Shown piece after piece: positions 39,405 to 48,656 of a stretch of DNA of 64,000 nt (the stretch's first letter is position 1; every line of letters begins with the position of its first letter). This DNA is from Alteromonas halophila (GTDB lineage: Bacteria > Pseudomonadota > Gammaproteobacteria > Enterobacterales > Alteromonadaceae). The DNA lies in NCBI RefSeq assembly GCF_014651815.1, contig NZ_BMXP01000001.1, forward strand, positions 124,001-188,000, written 5' to 3'. The translations under genes were made by a program, and so were the position numbers. Below the pieces are notes generated by a model, which was not told where the DNA came from, did not search any database, and saw nothing but the letters and a program-made list of their open reading frames with translations.

Positions 39405-40559
39405 ATGGCATACGACAGCAGCCTTCATATTACCGATAGCTATGATTTCACGCCTTACCCCGAGATCCCGACCACGGGGACAGGGAGTCAGTCTCAGCAC
39501 TACACCAGCGATGCAGAAATTCAGCGCCTGCACCAACAGGCCGGTCGCTTGGAGCATTTGCTAAAGGTCATGCCTGCCGGCGTGATCGTGCTGGACGGCA
39601 AAGGGGTGGTCAGGCAGGCCAATGATCAGGCCAAAGCGTTGCTAGGTGAGCCGCTTGAAGCAGAAGTCTGGCGCACAATCATCGCCCGTTCTTTTAAGCC
39701 CCGTGCCGATGACGGTCATGAAGTGTCGCTGGTCGATGGTCGCCGCGTTAAGTTGTCTATCACACCGCTTGAAAACGAGCCGGGCCAGTTAATTGTTATA
39801 ACCGACTTAACAGAAACCCGCCGCCTGCAGGCTAGAGTAAGCCACATGCAGCGCCTGTCTTCACTGGGGAAAATGGTAGCATCGCTGGCACATCAAATCA
39901 GAACGCCACTCTCTGCGGCCATGCTGTATGCCTCAAACCTCACACGTAAATCCTTGCCCCGCGAAGCAATGACACAGTTCGCTGGTAAACTCACCGACCG
40001 CCTTCAGGAGTTGGAGAATCAGGTTAACGACATGCTGCTGTTTGCGAAATCCGGCGAAGAGCAGGTGGTCAGTACGCTAAGCCTGAACGATCTGCAACAG
40101 GCCGTAGAACCTGGCGCAGAAGGTGTGATTCAGAGCGCCGGACAGTCAATTCAGTTCTCTGGCTTTGACGAAAACATCAGTTTCACCGGCAACATTACGG
40201 CTCTGCAGGGAGCGATACTAAATCTTATTCATAATGCCTGCCAGGTGAGTCCGAAGCAAAGTACGATTCAGGTCAGTGCCCGCACAGAAGACAACGATAT
40301 CCGGATTGCTGTCACTGACCAGGGGCCAGGGATCCCTGCGCAACTGCAGAGCAAAGTGTTTGAGCCGTTCTTTACCACTAAAGCCCATGGCACCGGACTG
40401 GGTCTGGCTGTCGTGAAATCTGTGGTCAATGCCCATCAGGGACAACTGGCCGTGGAAAACTTGACCAGCGGTGGGGCTCGCTTTTCATTCTCACTACCAC
40501 GTCACGGCGCTGCTGCGGCCGTGCGTGATACTCAGAGTTTAACAGGAGACGCGTCATGA
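39405..40559 (+). CDS. flrB: Flagellar sensor kinase FlrB
   Basis: 384 residues from the ATG at 39405, preceded by GAGGAC. An in-frame ATG at 39363 would lie upstream of the predicted sigma-54 transcription start. A PAS-like region covers about 45-140 (MPAGVIVLDGKGVVRQANDQ). HisKA carries the phospho-acceptor His163 in SLAHQIRTPLSAAM; the ATPase domain has NLIHNACQVSP, VTDQGPGIP and HGTGLGLAVVKS. No membrane segment: cytosolic. It phosphorylates FlrC, whose start overlaps the flrB stop by 4 bases. Confidence 0.95.
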   Translation: MAYDSSLHITDSYDFTPYPEIPTTGTGSQSQHYTSDAEIQRLHQQAGRLEHLLKVMPAGVIVLDGKGVVRQANDQAKALLGEPLEAEVWRTIIARSFKPRADDGHEVSLVDGRRVKLSITPLENEPGQLIVITDLTETRRLQARVSHMQRLSSLGKMVASLAHQIRTPLSAAMLYASNLTRKSLPREAMTQFAGKLTDRLQELENQVNDMLLFAKSGEEQVVSTLSLNDLQQAVEPGAEGVIQSAGQSIQFSGFDENISFTGNITALQGAILNLIHNACQVSPKQSTIQVSARTEDNDIRIAVTDQGPGIPAQLQSKVFEPFFTTKAHGTGLGLAVVKSVVNAHQGQLAVENLTSGGARFSFSLPRHGAAAAVRDTQSLTGDAS

Positions 40560-41899
40560 GCGAAACGACCATACTTATTGTAGAAGATGATGCAGGCTTG
40601 CGAGAGGCGCTCGAAGACACGCTGATGCTGGCTGAGTACCGGGTTATTGCTACAGACAGCGCCGAGTCGGCGCTGGCCAGGCTGTCGTCCTGTAACATTG
40701 ATTTGGTTGTCAGCGACATTCAGATGGGAGAAATGAACGGTCTGACGCTGCTCAAAAACATCAAAAGTAAATTTCCGCAGATGCCGGTATTGCTGATGAC
40801 CGCCTATGCGACTATTGACGATGCGGTCCAGGCCATGCGCGATGGCGCAACAGATTACCTGTCTAAACCTTTTGCCCCCGAGGTGCTGCTAAATCTGGTC
40901 GGGCGCTATGCACCCGCGCAAAAAATTGAATCACGCACCCCCGTGGTGGCCGATCCGTCCAGCCTCAAACTACTGGAGCTTTCCCGCAAGGTAGCAAAGT
41001 CTGAGGCCACGGTTATGGTGCTTGGGCCGAGTGGCTCGGGTAAAGAGGTGATTTCCCGCTATATCCATGATCAGTCCAGCCGTCAGGACGCGCCTTTTGT
41101 GGCAATAAACTGTGCGGCCATTCCGGAAAATATGCTGGAGGCAACCCTGTTTGGCTATGAGAAAGGGGCATTTACCGGCGCGGTACAGGCCTGCCCGGGA
41201 AAATTTGAACAGGCGCAAAACGGCACCCTGTTGCTGGATGAGATTACCGAAATGGATTTAGGCCTGCAGGCAAAATTACTGCGGGTGCTGCAGGAGCGTG
41301 AAGTCGAACGCCTGGGTGGACGTAAAACCGTACAGCTGGACGTGCGGGTTATCGCCACCAGTAACCGCGACTTACGCCAGGCGGTTGAAGCTGGCACATT
41401 CCGTGAGGACTTGTTCTATCGCCTTAATGTCTTTCCTATCATCTGGCGTCCTCTTGCCGAGCGCCCAGGAGATATTGTGCCGTTAGCTGAGCACCTTATT
41501 CAGCGCCACACATCCGGCCAGGGCATGAGTGCGGTACGACTGACTGCCGCAGCGCGCAATAAGCTTAATCAGCATCAGTGGCCGGGTAATGTGCGGGAGC
41601 TTGAAAACGTTATTCAGCGTGCCCTTATTCTGTGTGAAGACGGTGAAATTGATTCAGATGATCTGATGATCGAGATGTCAGCCGTAAGTGGGCACGAGGG
41701 CGCGTCAGAAAGTCTCACAGAAGACAGCAGCCGGCTTGGATCGGAGTTACGCCATCAGGAGCACCAGATTATTCTGGATACACTGGAAATGTGTAACGGC
41801 AAGCGCAAGGACGTGGCAGAGAAACTGGGTATAAGCCCTCGTACGCTGCGCTATAAGCTGGCCCGCATGCGCGAGGACGGTATCAACGTGCCTGCCTGA
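40556..41899 (+). CDS. flrC: Flagellar response regulator FlrC (NtrC type)
   Basis: 447 residues. Receiver domain with phospho-acceptor Asp54 in VVSDIQMGEMNG, AAA+ domain with Walker A GPSGSGKE near 157-164 and GAFTGA, and a Fis-type DNA-binding end (KRKDVAEKLGISPRTLRYKL). Phospho-FlrC activates sigma-54 promoters of basal-body, hook and some filament genes. Overlaps flrB by 4 bases. The stop is followed within about 15 bases by the 160-bp tandem repeat array. Confidence 0.96.
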   Translation: MSETTILIVEDDAGLREALEDTLMLAEYRVIATDSAESALARLSSCNIDLVVSDIQMGEMNGLTLLKNIKSKFPQMPVLLMTAYATIDDAVQAMRDGATDYLSKPFAPEVLLNLVGRYAPAQKIESRTPVVADPSSLKLLELSRKVAKSEATVMVLGPSGSGKEVISRYIHDQSSRQDAPFVAINCAAIPENMLEATLFGYEKGAFTGAVQACPGKFEQAQNGTLLLDEITEMDLGLQAKLLRVLQEREVERLGGRKTVQLDVRVIATSNRDLRQAVEAGTFREDLFYRLNVFPIIWRPLAERPGDIVPLAEHLIQRHTSGQGMSAVRLTAAARNKLNQHQWPGNVRELENVIQRALILCEDGEIDSDDLMIEMSAVSGHEGASESLTEDSSRLGSELRHQEHQIILDTLEMCNGKRKDVAEKLGISPRTLRYKLARMREDGINVPA

Positions 41900-41912
41900 T
41901 TTGCATGTGTTT

Positions 41913-42601
41913 CGCTCCGGCTGCAGGTGACGCTGTCACCCTCGCTGCACGCCGTAAACCCCTCCATGGGGGCTCCGCTGCCGCATCCCTGCGGCAGAGG
42001 GCATCGAGATGCAACAGCGCCCCCTGCATTTTAAGCTGCTGTCACACTTCACCGAAGTCAGTGAATATGCATCGCTCTGGCTGCAGGTGACGCTGTCACC
42101 CTCGCTGCACGCCGTAAACCCCTCCATGGGGCTCCGCTGCCGCATCCCTGCGGCAGAGGGCATCGAGATGCAACAGCGCCGCCTGCATTTTAAGCTGCTG
42201 TCACACTTCACCGAAGTCAGTGAATATGCATCGCTCTGGCTGCAGGCAACGCTGTCACCCTCGCTGCACGCCGTGAACCCCTCCATGGGGGCTCCGCTGC
42301 CGCTTCCCTGCGGCAGAGGGCATCGAGATGCAGCACCGCCGCCTGCATGTTAAGTTGCCGTCACATTTCACTGTAGCCGGTAAGTGTGCTGAGTTGGGGA
42401 TGCAGGCGACGCTGTCACCCTCGCTGCACGCCGTGAACCCCTCCATTGGGGCTCCGCTGCCGCTTCCCTGGGCAGAGGGCATCGAGATGCAACAGCGCCC
42501 CCTGTATTTTAAGTTTCTCTCACACTTCACCGGAGTCGGTGAGTATGCATTGCTCCGGTTGCAGGCAACGCTGTCATCCTCGCTGCACGCCGTGACCCCT
42601 T
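41913..42601. repeat. Tandem array of a 160-bp repeat, about 4.3 copies
   Basis: The anchor CTGCAGG(T/C)(G/A)ACGCTGTCA occurs at 41921, 42081, 42240, 42400 (with A for the first C) and 42559, periods of 160, 159, 160 and 159. Each unit carries GCTGCACGCCGTRAACCCCT, a hairpin CTGCCGCA-TCCC-TGCGGCAG (compensated as CTGCCGC-TTCCCT-GCGGCAG in copy 3, disrupted in copy 4), then GGGCATCGAGATGCA and CTGTCACACTTCACCG. Copies 1-2 are nearly identical; copies 4-5 diverge. Periods of both 159 and 160 shift any frame, so coding is unlikely. It fills the space between flrC and the fliE promoter. Confidence 0.9.
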
Positions 42602-42698
42602 CCCTGATTTTGGATGGCGTACTATTCATCATCAGGGGCTGACCTGTCATTTTTTTGGCTGAATTCTATAACCTACTGAAAATTATCAAATATAAAAG

Positions 42699-42715
42699 TT
42701 GGTGCGGTATTTGCC
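42699..42715 (+). promoter_or_regulatory. Sigma-54 promoter of fliEFGHIJ
   Basis: TTGGTGCGGTATTTGCC: exact GG-N10-GC spacing, TTGC -12 core. It is 61 bases before the fliE start and about 100 bases after the repeat array. Confidence 0.72.
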
Positions 42716-42775
42716 TTTATCTCCATAGACGACATAAAAACGCCAGTAAACTGGCAGCAATCACCGAGGTGAGTG

Positions 42776-43111
42776 ATGGAAGTTAACGCTAATAACCTGT
42801 ATCAGGAAATGCAAAACATGATCAGTCAGGCCAGACTGACTGAAAATCAGGTTCAGCCCCAGGAGCTGGTGCAACAGAACCAGTCTGCTAGCGAGTTCTC
42901 GACCATGCTTCAAAACGCCGTGGACGGGGTGAACTCAATGCAACTGGAGTCAAAAGACATGCAACAGCGCTTTGAGCTGGGTGACAAATCATTAAGCCTG
43001 GCCGAGGTCATGCTGGCCAAGGAAAAATCCGGAATCGCGTTTGAAGCCACCATGCAGGTGCGCAATAAAGTGCTGGAAGCCTACAAACAAATTATGAATA
43101 TGCCGGTGTAA
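42776..43111 (+). CDS. fliE: Hook-basal body protein FliE
   Basis: 111 residues from the ATG at 42776, with GAGGTGA five bases upstream; a GTG directly before it is in frame but too close to the ribosome site. SASEFSTMLQNAVDGVNSMQ, LGDKSLSLAEVMLAKEKSGI and RNKVLEAYKQIMNMPV are FliE signatures. It joins the MS ring to the rod and is the first exported rod component. First gene of the fliEFGHIJ operon. Confidence 0.96.
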   Translation: MEVNANNLYQEMQNMISQARLTENQVQPQELVQQNQSASEFSTMLQNAVDGVNSMQLESKDMQQRFELGDKSLSLAEVMLAKEKSGIAFEATMQVRNKVLEAYKQIMNMPV

Positions 43112-43123
43112 GTGGGGTAAGTC

Positions 43124-44821
43124 ATGGCAGAAGCAACGGGCAATGATATCGCCGTTTCAGATCAAAACGCGTCATCGGAGAATGAGCCGGAGAATAAAGC
43201 CGGATTTATGGATACCCTGGGCAGCGCCGACATGGTGCGCCAGATGGCACTGGTGGTAGTGCTGGTTATCTGTATCGCGATCGCTGTTTTTATTCTGATT
43301 TGGGCGCAGGAGCCTGACTACCGGCCATTGGCAAAAATGGAAACTCAGGAGCTTATTGAGACCCTGGACTACATGGATGCTAACCAGATTGACTACAAGC
43401 TGGAGGGGAACACCCTTTACGTCCGGGCTGATGAATTTCAGAATATCCGCCTGGGTATGGCGCGTCAGGGCCTGACCCAGACAGAGCAGAATGGCTCTGA
43501 CATCATTATGCAGGACATGGGCTTTGGGGTGAGTCAGAGGGTTGAGGCTGAACGCCTTAAACATGCCCGAGAGCAGCAAATTGCGTCAACTATTCAGGAC
43601 ATGTCCGGGATTCAGAAAGCCCGCGTGTTACTGGCAATGCCTAAAGAAAACGTGTTTGCCCGGCGTGAGAAAAAAGCCTCGGCAACCGTGGTACTGACCG
43701 CAAAACGAGGTGCGGTGATAAGCGGTGAAGAAGTCGATTCAGTGGTCGATATTGTGGCCTCAGCGGTACAGGGCATGGAGCCTTCTAAAGTCACAGTGAC
43801 TGACTCAAACGGCCGTCTGCTTAATTCCGGCTCACAGGACTCAATGAGCGCCCGTGCCAGAAAAGAATACGAAATTGAACAAAAGCGCGAGCAGGAGTAC
43901 CTGGATAAAATCGACTCTATTCTTATTCCGGTTCTGGGCGTGGGCAACTATACGGCGCAGGCCGATGTGACCATGGATTTTACTGCCATGGAACAGACAC
44001 AGCGCAGCTATAATCCGGACTTACCAGCCGTACGCAGTGAAATGATCATTGAGGAGAACAGTGTTGGCGGGGGCGCAGGTGGCATTCCCGGCGCGCTGAC
44101 AAATCAGCCGCCGCTGGAGTCCAATATTCCTGAAAATGCCGTGGGAGAAAGTACTCAGCAAGCCGCGCCAGGCCGCACATCAAAGGAAGAAACCCGCAAC
44201 TATGAGCTGGACACCACCATCAGTCATACTAAAAAGCAAACGGGTACCATTCGCCGTCTGAGTGTGTCAGTCGCGGTTGACCATGTACGCAGCACAGCGG
44301 AGGACGGCAGCATGGAGTCCTCACCCCGTTCGCAGGAGCAACTGCTGAATATTCGGCGCTTACTGCAAGGCGGTATTGGCTTTGATGTGACCCGCGGCGA
44401 TTCACTTGAGGTTGTCAGTGTGCCCTTTACCCGGGTTGACAGTGGTGAGATTGAAGAAGTGCCGCTTTGGGAGCAACCTGGTTTTTTACCTATACTTAAG
44501 CTGGTCATTGGCGGGCTGGTCATCATGGTATTGATTATCTTTGTTATTCGCCCAATGCTGCGCCGCCTGATCAACCCAGAAGAAACCAAAGAAAGTGATG
44601 ACTTTGATGCAGACGAAGGACTGGATCTGGGGGATGAAACCATTAGCATGTTGTCTACGGACTTTGATGAAGGACAGGTCGGTTTTGCCCAGGATGGCTC
44701 GCTGATGCTGCCTGACCTGCACAAAGATGAAGATGTGCTTAAAGCGGTACGTGCCCTGGTCGCCAATGAACCTGAGTTGTCAGCACAGGTGGTGAAAGGC
44801 TGGTTATTGCAGGATGAATAA
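43124..44821 (+). CDS. fliF: MS-ring protein FliF
   Basis: 565 residues with two membrane segments, about 37-62 and 452-478, flanking the periplasmic ring-building motifs (LRLGMARQG-like NIRLGMARQGLTQTEQNGSD, ASTIQDMSGIQKARVLLAMP). The C-terminal cytoplasmic tail (EPELSAQVVKGWLLQDE) is the FliG-binding end. It forms the inner-membrane MS/C-ring base. 11 bases before fliG. Confidence 0.97.
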   Translation: MAEATGNDIAVSDQNASSENEPENKAGFMDTLGSADMVRQMALVVVLVICIAIAVFILIWAQEPDYRPLAKMETQELIETLDYMDANQIDYKLEGNTLYVRADEFQNIRLGMARQGLTQTEQNGSDIIMQDMGFGVSQRVEAERLKHAREQQIASTIQDMSGIQKARVLLAMPKENVFARREKKASATVVLTAKRGAVISGEEVDSVVDIVASAVQGMEPSKVTVTDSNGRLLNSGSQDSMSARARKEYEIEQKREQEYLDKIDSILIPVLGVGNYTAQADVTMDFTAMEQTQRSYNPDLPAVRSEMIIEENSVGGGAGGIPGALTNQPPLESNIPENAVGESTQQAAPGRTSKEETRNYELDTTISHTKKQTGTIRRLSVSVAVDHVRSTAEDGSMESSPRSQEQLLNIRRLLQGGIGFDVTRGDSLEVVSVPFTRVDSGEIEEVPLWEQPGFLPILKLVIGGLVIMVLIIFVIRPMLRRLINPEETKESDDFDADEGLDLGDETISMLSTDFDEGQVGFAQDGSLMLPDLHKDEDVLKAVRALVANEPELSAQVVKGWLLQDE

Positions 44822-44832
44822 GAGATAGCAAG

Positions 44833-45876
44833 ATGGCTGAAGAATTACAAACCACCGAAGAGGAAATAGGCTACGACGTTAGTAAGCTGGAAGGCGTCGA
44901 GAAAGCTGCAATCCTGCTGCTGAGTCTGTCTGAAGAAGATGCCGCGCAGATCCTTAAGCATCTTGAGCCAAAGCAGGTTCAGAAGCTTGGGTCGGAGATG
45001 GCAAAAATTGATGACATGACGCAGACCAAGATAACAGCCGTCCACAAGTATTTTATTGAGGATATTCAGAACTACAGCACGATAGGCTTCCAGAGTCAGG
45101 AGTTTGTGCGTAGTGCGCTAACCGCGGCACTCGGCGAAGATAAAGCCGCGAACCTGATTGATCAAATCATGATGGGCTCTGGCGCCAAAGGCCTTGATTC
45201 ATTGAAATGGATGGACTCCAAGCAGGTGGCCAGCATTATTCGCAACGAACACCCGCAAATCCAAACCATTGTGTTGTCCTATCTGGAAGCCGAGCAGAGT
45301 GCCGAAATTTTGGCGCAGTTCCCGGAGAAGGTCCGGCTCGACTTGCTGATGCGGATCGCCAACCTCGAAGAAGTTCAACCTGCCGCACTACAGGAGCTCA
45401 ACGAAATTATGGAGAAACAGTTTGCCGGTCAGGCTGGCACGCAGGCAGCCAAAATGGGTGGCCTGAAATCTGCCGCCGATATTATGAATTACCTGGATAC
45501 GGCCATCGAAGGTCAGCTGATGGATGCCATCCGCGAGCAGGACGAAGAAATGAGTCAGCAAATTCAGGATCTGATGTTTGTCTTCGACAACCTGGTCGAT
45601 GTCGACGATCGCGGCATTCAGGCTATTCTGCGCGAAGTGCAGCAGGATTCGCTGCTTAAAGCCATTAAAGGTGCCGATGAAGAACTGAAGAACAAGATCA
45701 TGAAGAATATGTCCAAGCGTGCCGCTGAGATGCTGCAGGATGACCTGGAAGCGCTTGGACCGGTGCGTATTTCTGAAGTGGAAACCGCGCAGAAGGAAAT
45801 TCTGTCTGTGGCCCGCCGTTTGTCAGATTCAGGTGAGGTCATGCTTGGCGGTGGTGGCGGTGAAGAATTCGTCTGA
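44833..45876 (+). CDS. fliG: Motor switch protein FliG
   Basis: 347 residues. GVEKAAILLLSLSEEDAAQI (N-terminal, FliF-binding), EHPQIQTIVLSYLEAEQSAE (middle, EHPQ motif for FliM) and LMFVFDNLVDVDDRGIQAIL (C-terminal torque helix) are all present. It transmits stator force to the rotor. The C-terminus ends in a short Gly-rich tail. Confidence 0.97.
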   Translation: MAEELQTTEEEIGYDVSKLEGVEKAAILLLSLSEEDAAQILKHLEPKQVQKLGSEMAKIDDMTQTKITAVHKYFIEDIQNYSTIGFQSQEFVRSALTAALGEDKAANLIDQIMMGSGAKGLDSLKWMDSKQVASIIRNEHPQIQTIVLSYLEAEQSAEILAQFPEKVRLDLLMRIANLEEVQPAALQELNEIMEKQFAGQAGTQAAKMGGLKSAADIMNYLDTAIEGQLMDAIREQDEEMSQQIQDLMFVFDNLVDVDDRGIQAILREVQQDSLLKAIKGADEELKNKIMKNMSKRAAEMLQDDLEALGPVRISEVETAQKEILSVARRLSDSGEVMLGGGGGEEFV

Positions 45877-45892
45877 CCAGGCAGCATAAACT

Positions 45893-46678
45893 ATGACCAA
45901 TACTAAGCGTTTTACGGAAGCAGAGCATTCCGATGCGAAAGCCTGGGATTTGCCGTTTATTGACGATCCCCAGAAGGCTGAACGCGACGCTGATAAGACC
46001 AATGCGCTGAATAAACGTTCAAACTGGAAGTATGAGCCGCCGGAAGAAGAAGAGGAAGTCCTGCCACCTACGGCTGAAGAAATTGAAGCAATTCGCCAGG
46101 CCGCACATGAAGAGGGGTATCAGGAAGGTTTTCAGAAAGGCCATAAGGAAGGCCATCGACAAGGCAGTGAGGCAGGACACGAAGAAGGTCAGCAGCAAGG
46201 CTATGACGAGGGCTATCAAAAGGGCCTTGAGACCGGCCAGAATGTTGCAGATGAGCGTGCTGGTCAGTGGCAGGCATTGCTCGATACACTGCACGACCCC
46301 TTAAGCCAGGTCAATCTGGAAACCCGCGAACAACTGGTAAAACTGGCGGTATCGCTGGCCAAATCGGTGATCCGCACCGAAGTCAAAAGCAGTGAAGATG
46401 TGATCATGCAAGCGTTGTCAGAAGGCATGAAGGTGCTGCCGGTGAATGAAACCCAGTATCGCATTCAAATGCATCCGGACGATATCGAGCTGGTGAAAAA
46501 TCATCTTGGCGATGAGGACATCGCGGCTAAAGGCTGGCAATTTGTTGAGTCACCCGCTATGGCGCGTGGTGGCTGTGATATCGCTACTACGCAAAATGCG
46601 GTGGACGTGTCGATAGAGCGACGCAGCCGCGATGTGCTTGAAAAATTTCTGATGGACCAGGGGATTCGTGATGACTAG
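45893..46678 (+). CDS. fliH: Export ATPase regulator FliH
   Basis: 261 residues. Residues about 73-115 form a repeated G-x3-G helix ([19 protein letters not shown], then [13 protein letters not shown]), the hallmark of FliH; the C-terminal domain ([35 protein letters not shown]) binds FliI. It restrains the export ATPase and docks it to the C ring. It overlaps the fliI start by 11 bases. Confidence 0.95.
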   Translation: MTNTKRFTEAEHSDAKAWDLPFIDDPQKAERDADKTNALNKRSNWKYEPPEEEEEVLPPTAEEIEAIRQAAHEEGYQEGFQKGHKEGHRQGSEAGHEEGQQQGYDEGYQKGLETGQNVADERAGQWQALLDTLHDPLSQVNLETREQLVKLAVSLAKSVIRTEVKSSEDVIMQALSEGMKVLPVNETQYRIQMHPDDIELVKNHLGDEDIAAKGWQFVESPAMARGGCDIATTQNAVDVSIERRSRDVLEKFLMDQGIRDD

Positions 46679-48014
46679 TCCCTGGGGCTCGTACTTTGCA
46701 GACCTGAGTGAAAAAGTGACGAGCCCGCCGGTGGTCGCCGCCGGAAAACTGGTGCGTGGTATCGGCCTGACCCTCGAAGCGGTTGGCTGTCAGCTACCGG
46801 TCGGTAGTCAGTGCCTGGTGCAAACCATCGATGGCGAAATTGAAGCTGAAGTTGTCGGCTTTGGCGATGACATTACCTACCTGATGCCTACCGAAGCCGT
46901 GCGAGGCATTGTTCCGGGCAGCCGCGTACTGCCCCTTAACCGGCAAAGTGGACTGGCAGTAGGTATGAATTTGCTGGGACGGGTAGTGGATGGTAATGGT
47001 CAGCCGCTGGATGGGCAGGGCGCAATTACCACGGAGACCCGGGTGCCAACTATTAAGCCGCCAATCAATCCGTTATTGCGTCGCCCGATAACCCGCCCGC
47101 TGGATGTCGGCGTACGTTCGATCAATGCCCTCAACACGGTGGGTATCGGGCAGCGAATGGGGCTATTTGCCGGTAGTGGTGTTGGAAAAAGCGTACTGCT
47201 GGGCATGATGACCCGGGGCAGTCAGGCCGATGTGGTGGTGGTCGGGCTGGTGGGCGAACGTGGCCGTGAGGTGAAGGAATTTATTCACGACATTCTTACC
47301 GAAGAAGAGCGGGCGCGTGCGGTGGTTGTAGCGGCACCGGCCGACACGTCTCCGCTAATGCGTTTAAAAGGCTGTGAAACCGCCGTCACGATTGCAGAGT
47401 ATTTCCGCGATCAGGGGATGAATGTGCTGCTACTGATCGACTCGCTGACCCGCTATGCCATGGCGCAACGTGAGATTGCGCTGGCCGTTGGAGAGCCGCC
47501 CGCGACCAAAGGCTATCCGCCGTCAGTCTTTGCCCGGCTGCCAGCGCTGGTTGAGCGCGCCGGCAACGGTTCGGATCGTCAGGGCTCCATTACCGCCTTT
47601 TATACCGTACTGACCGAAGGGGATGACCTGCAGGATCCCGTGGCCGACACAGCCAGAGCCATTCTTGACGGTCATATTGTTTTGTCACGCAGTCTGGCAG
47701 ACAGTGGCCACTATCCCGCCATCGACATTGAAGCCTCGATCAGCCGGGTAATGCCAGCAGTCGTCAGTGACGAACACCTGCTGCAGGCGCGCAGAATACG
47801 ACAGGTCTACTCCACCTATAAGCAAAACCAGGATTTGATTTCTATTGGTGCGTATAACAAGGGAACGGATCCACGTATTGATTTAGCAATCCGCGCGGAA
47901 CCCGCGATCAATGCGTTTTTACAGCAGGGAATGAAAGATATCCTGCCCTATGATGAAAGTCTGGAAGGCATGACTGCGCTGGCCAAAGGCTTAGGTGACG
48001 GGAGTCGCGGATGA
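46668..48014 (+). CDS. fliI: Flagellar export ATPase FliI
   Basis: 448 residues, F1-beta-like. Walker [10 protein letters not shown] near 167-175, [17 protein letters not shown], Walker [18 protein letters not shown] and [18 protein letters not shown] are the FliI family signatures. It powers the loading of export substrates on the cytoplasmic side. Overlaps fliH and fliJ (4 bases). Confidence 0.97.
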   Translation: MMTSPWGSYFADLSEKVTSPPVVAAGKLVRGIGLTLEAVGCQLPVGSQCLVQTIDGEIEAEVVGFGDDITYLMPTEAVRGIVPGSRVLPLNRQSGLAVGMNLLGRVVDGNGQPLDGQGAITTETRVPTIKPPINPLLRRPITRPLDVGVRSINALNTVGIGQRMGLFAGSGVGKSVLLGMMTRGSQADVVVVGLVGERGREVKEFIHDILTEEERARAVVVAAPADTSPLMRLKGCETAVTIAEYFRDQGMNVLLLIDSLTRYAMAQREIALAVGEPPATKGYPPSVFARLPALVERAGNGSDRQGSITAFYTVLTEGDDLQDPVADTARAILDGHIVLSRSLADSGHYPAIDIEASISRVMPAVVSDEHLLQARRIRQVYSTYKQNQDLISIGAYNKGTDPRIDLAIRAEPAINAFLQQGMKDILPYDESLEGMTALAKGLGDGSRG

Positions 48015-48457
48015 GTCAGCAACTCGCACGCGTTGCCCAGTACGAACGGGATAAAGAGCAGCAGTTCGCGCAGGCATTTCGTCAGGCTCAGGCGTTTGTG
48101 AATCAGCAGCGCCAGAAACTGGCCAACCTGGAACAATACCGGCTGGATTATCTGAAGAATATTCAGCAAACCGGTAAGGCCGGCGTAGGCGCCAAGCATT
48201 ATCACCAGCACTTGTCCTTTGTGGGTAAGCTGGACAGCGCCTGTCTACAGCAAAATCAGCATATTTCTCAGGCTGTGCTGGCAGCCGATCAGCGTAAACG
48301 CCAGTGGCTTGAACAACAGCGACGGTGTGAAGCTGTGGAGACACTGCTTGAAAAGCGGCGCATGGAAGTCGCAAGGAAAGAAGAGAAAGCAGAACAGGAT
48401 ATGCTGGATGAGTTTGCTACTCAGGCATATTATCGTCGCAAAAACCATGCGTTTTAA
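48011..48457 (+). CDS. fliJ: Export coiled-coil protein FliJ
   Basis: 148 residues, almost all heptad-rich helix ([40 protein letters not shown]). FliJ is the gamma-subunit-like stalk of the FliI hexamer and escorts chaperones. The ATG overlaps the fliI stop by 4 bases. Last gene of this operon. Confidence 0.93.
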   Translation: MSQQLARVAQYERDKEQQFAQAFRQAQAFVNQQRQKLANLEQYRLDYLKNIQQTGKAGVGAKHYHQHLSFVGKLDSACLQQNQHISQAVLAADQRKRQWLEQQRRCEAVETLLEKRRMEVARKEEKAEQDMLDEFATQAYYRRKNHAF

Positions 48458-48505
48458 GCACCCGAAACTCACCTTATCTCAGATTACGTACACTATTTAT
48501 TAAAA

Positions 48506-48522
48506 TTGGAATACTCCTTGCT
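48506..48522 (+). promoter_or_regulatory. Sigma-54 promoter of the fliK-flhB operon
   Basis: TTGGAATACTCCTTGCT: GG-N10-GC exact, CTTGCT -12. The leader to fliK is about 125 bases. It sits in the 199-base fliJ-fliK gap, which has no gene. Confidence 0.7.
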
Positions 48523-48656
48523 GACTACTTCAGTGTGCACCAGCACAAGGTGTTGATACCGGTTAGCGGTATACAACAGGGAAAGTACACCGGCCCAGAC
48601 AGGCCGCGGGCTTTCGGGAAGTCAGATGGTACCGTGCTACCACAGGGTAAAACGAC

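Noticed and set aside
41913..42601. CRISPR array
   Set aside because: Repeats are directly adjacent 160-base units without unique spacers and there are no cas genes.
41936..42650. Long open frames on both strands across the repeat array (up to 131 codons)
   Set aside because: They exist only because the 160-bp unit lacks stops in some frames; unit length changes between 159 and 160 shift frames, no ribosome sites, Cys-rich implausible products.
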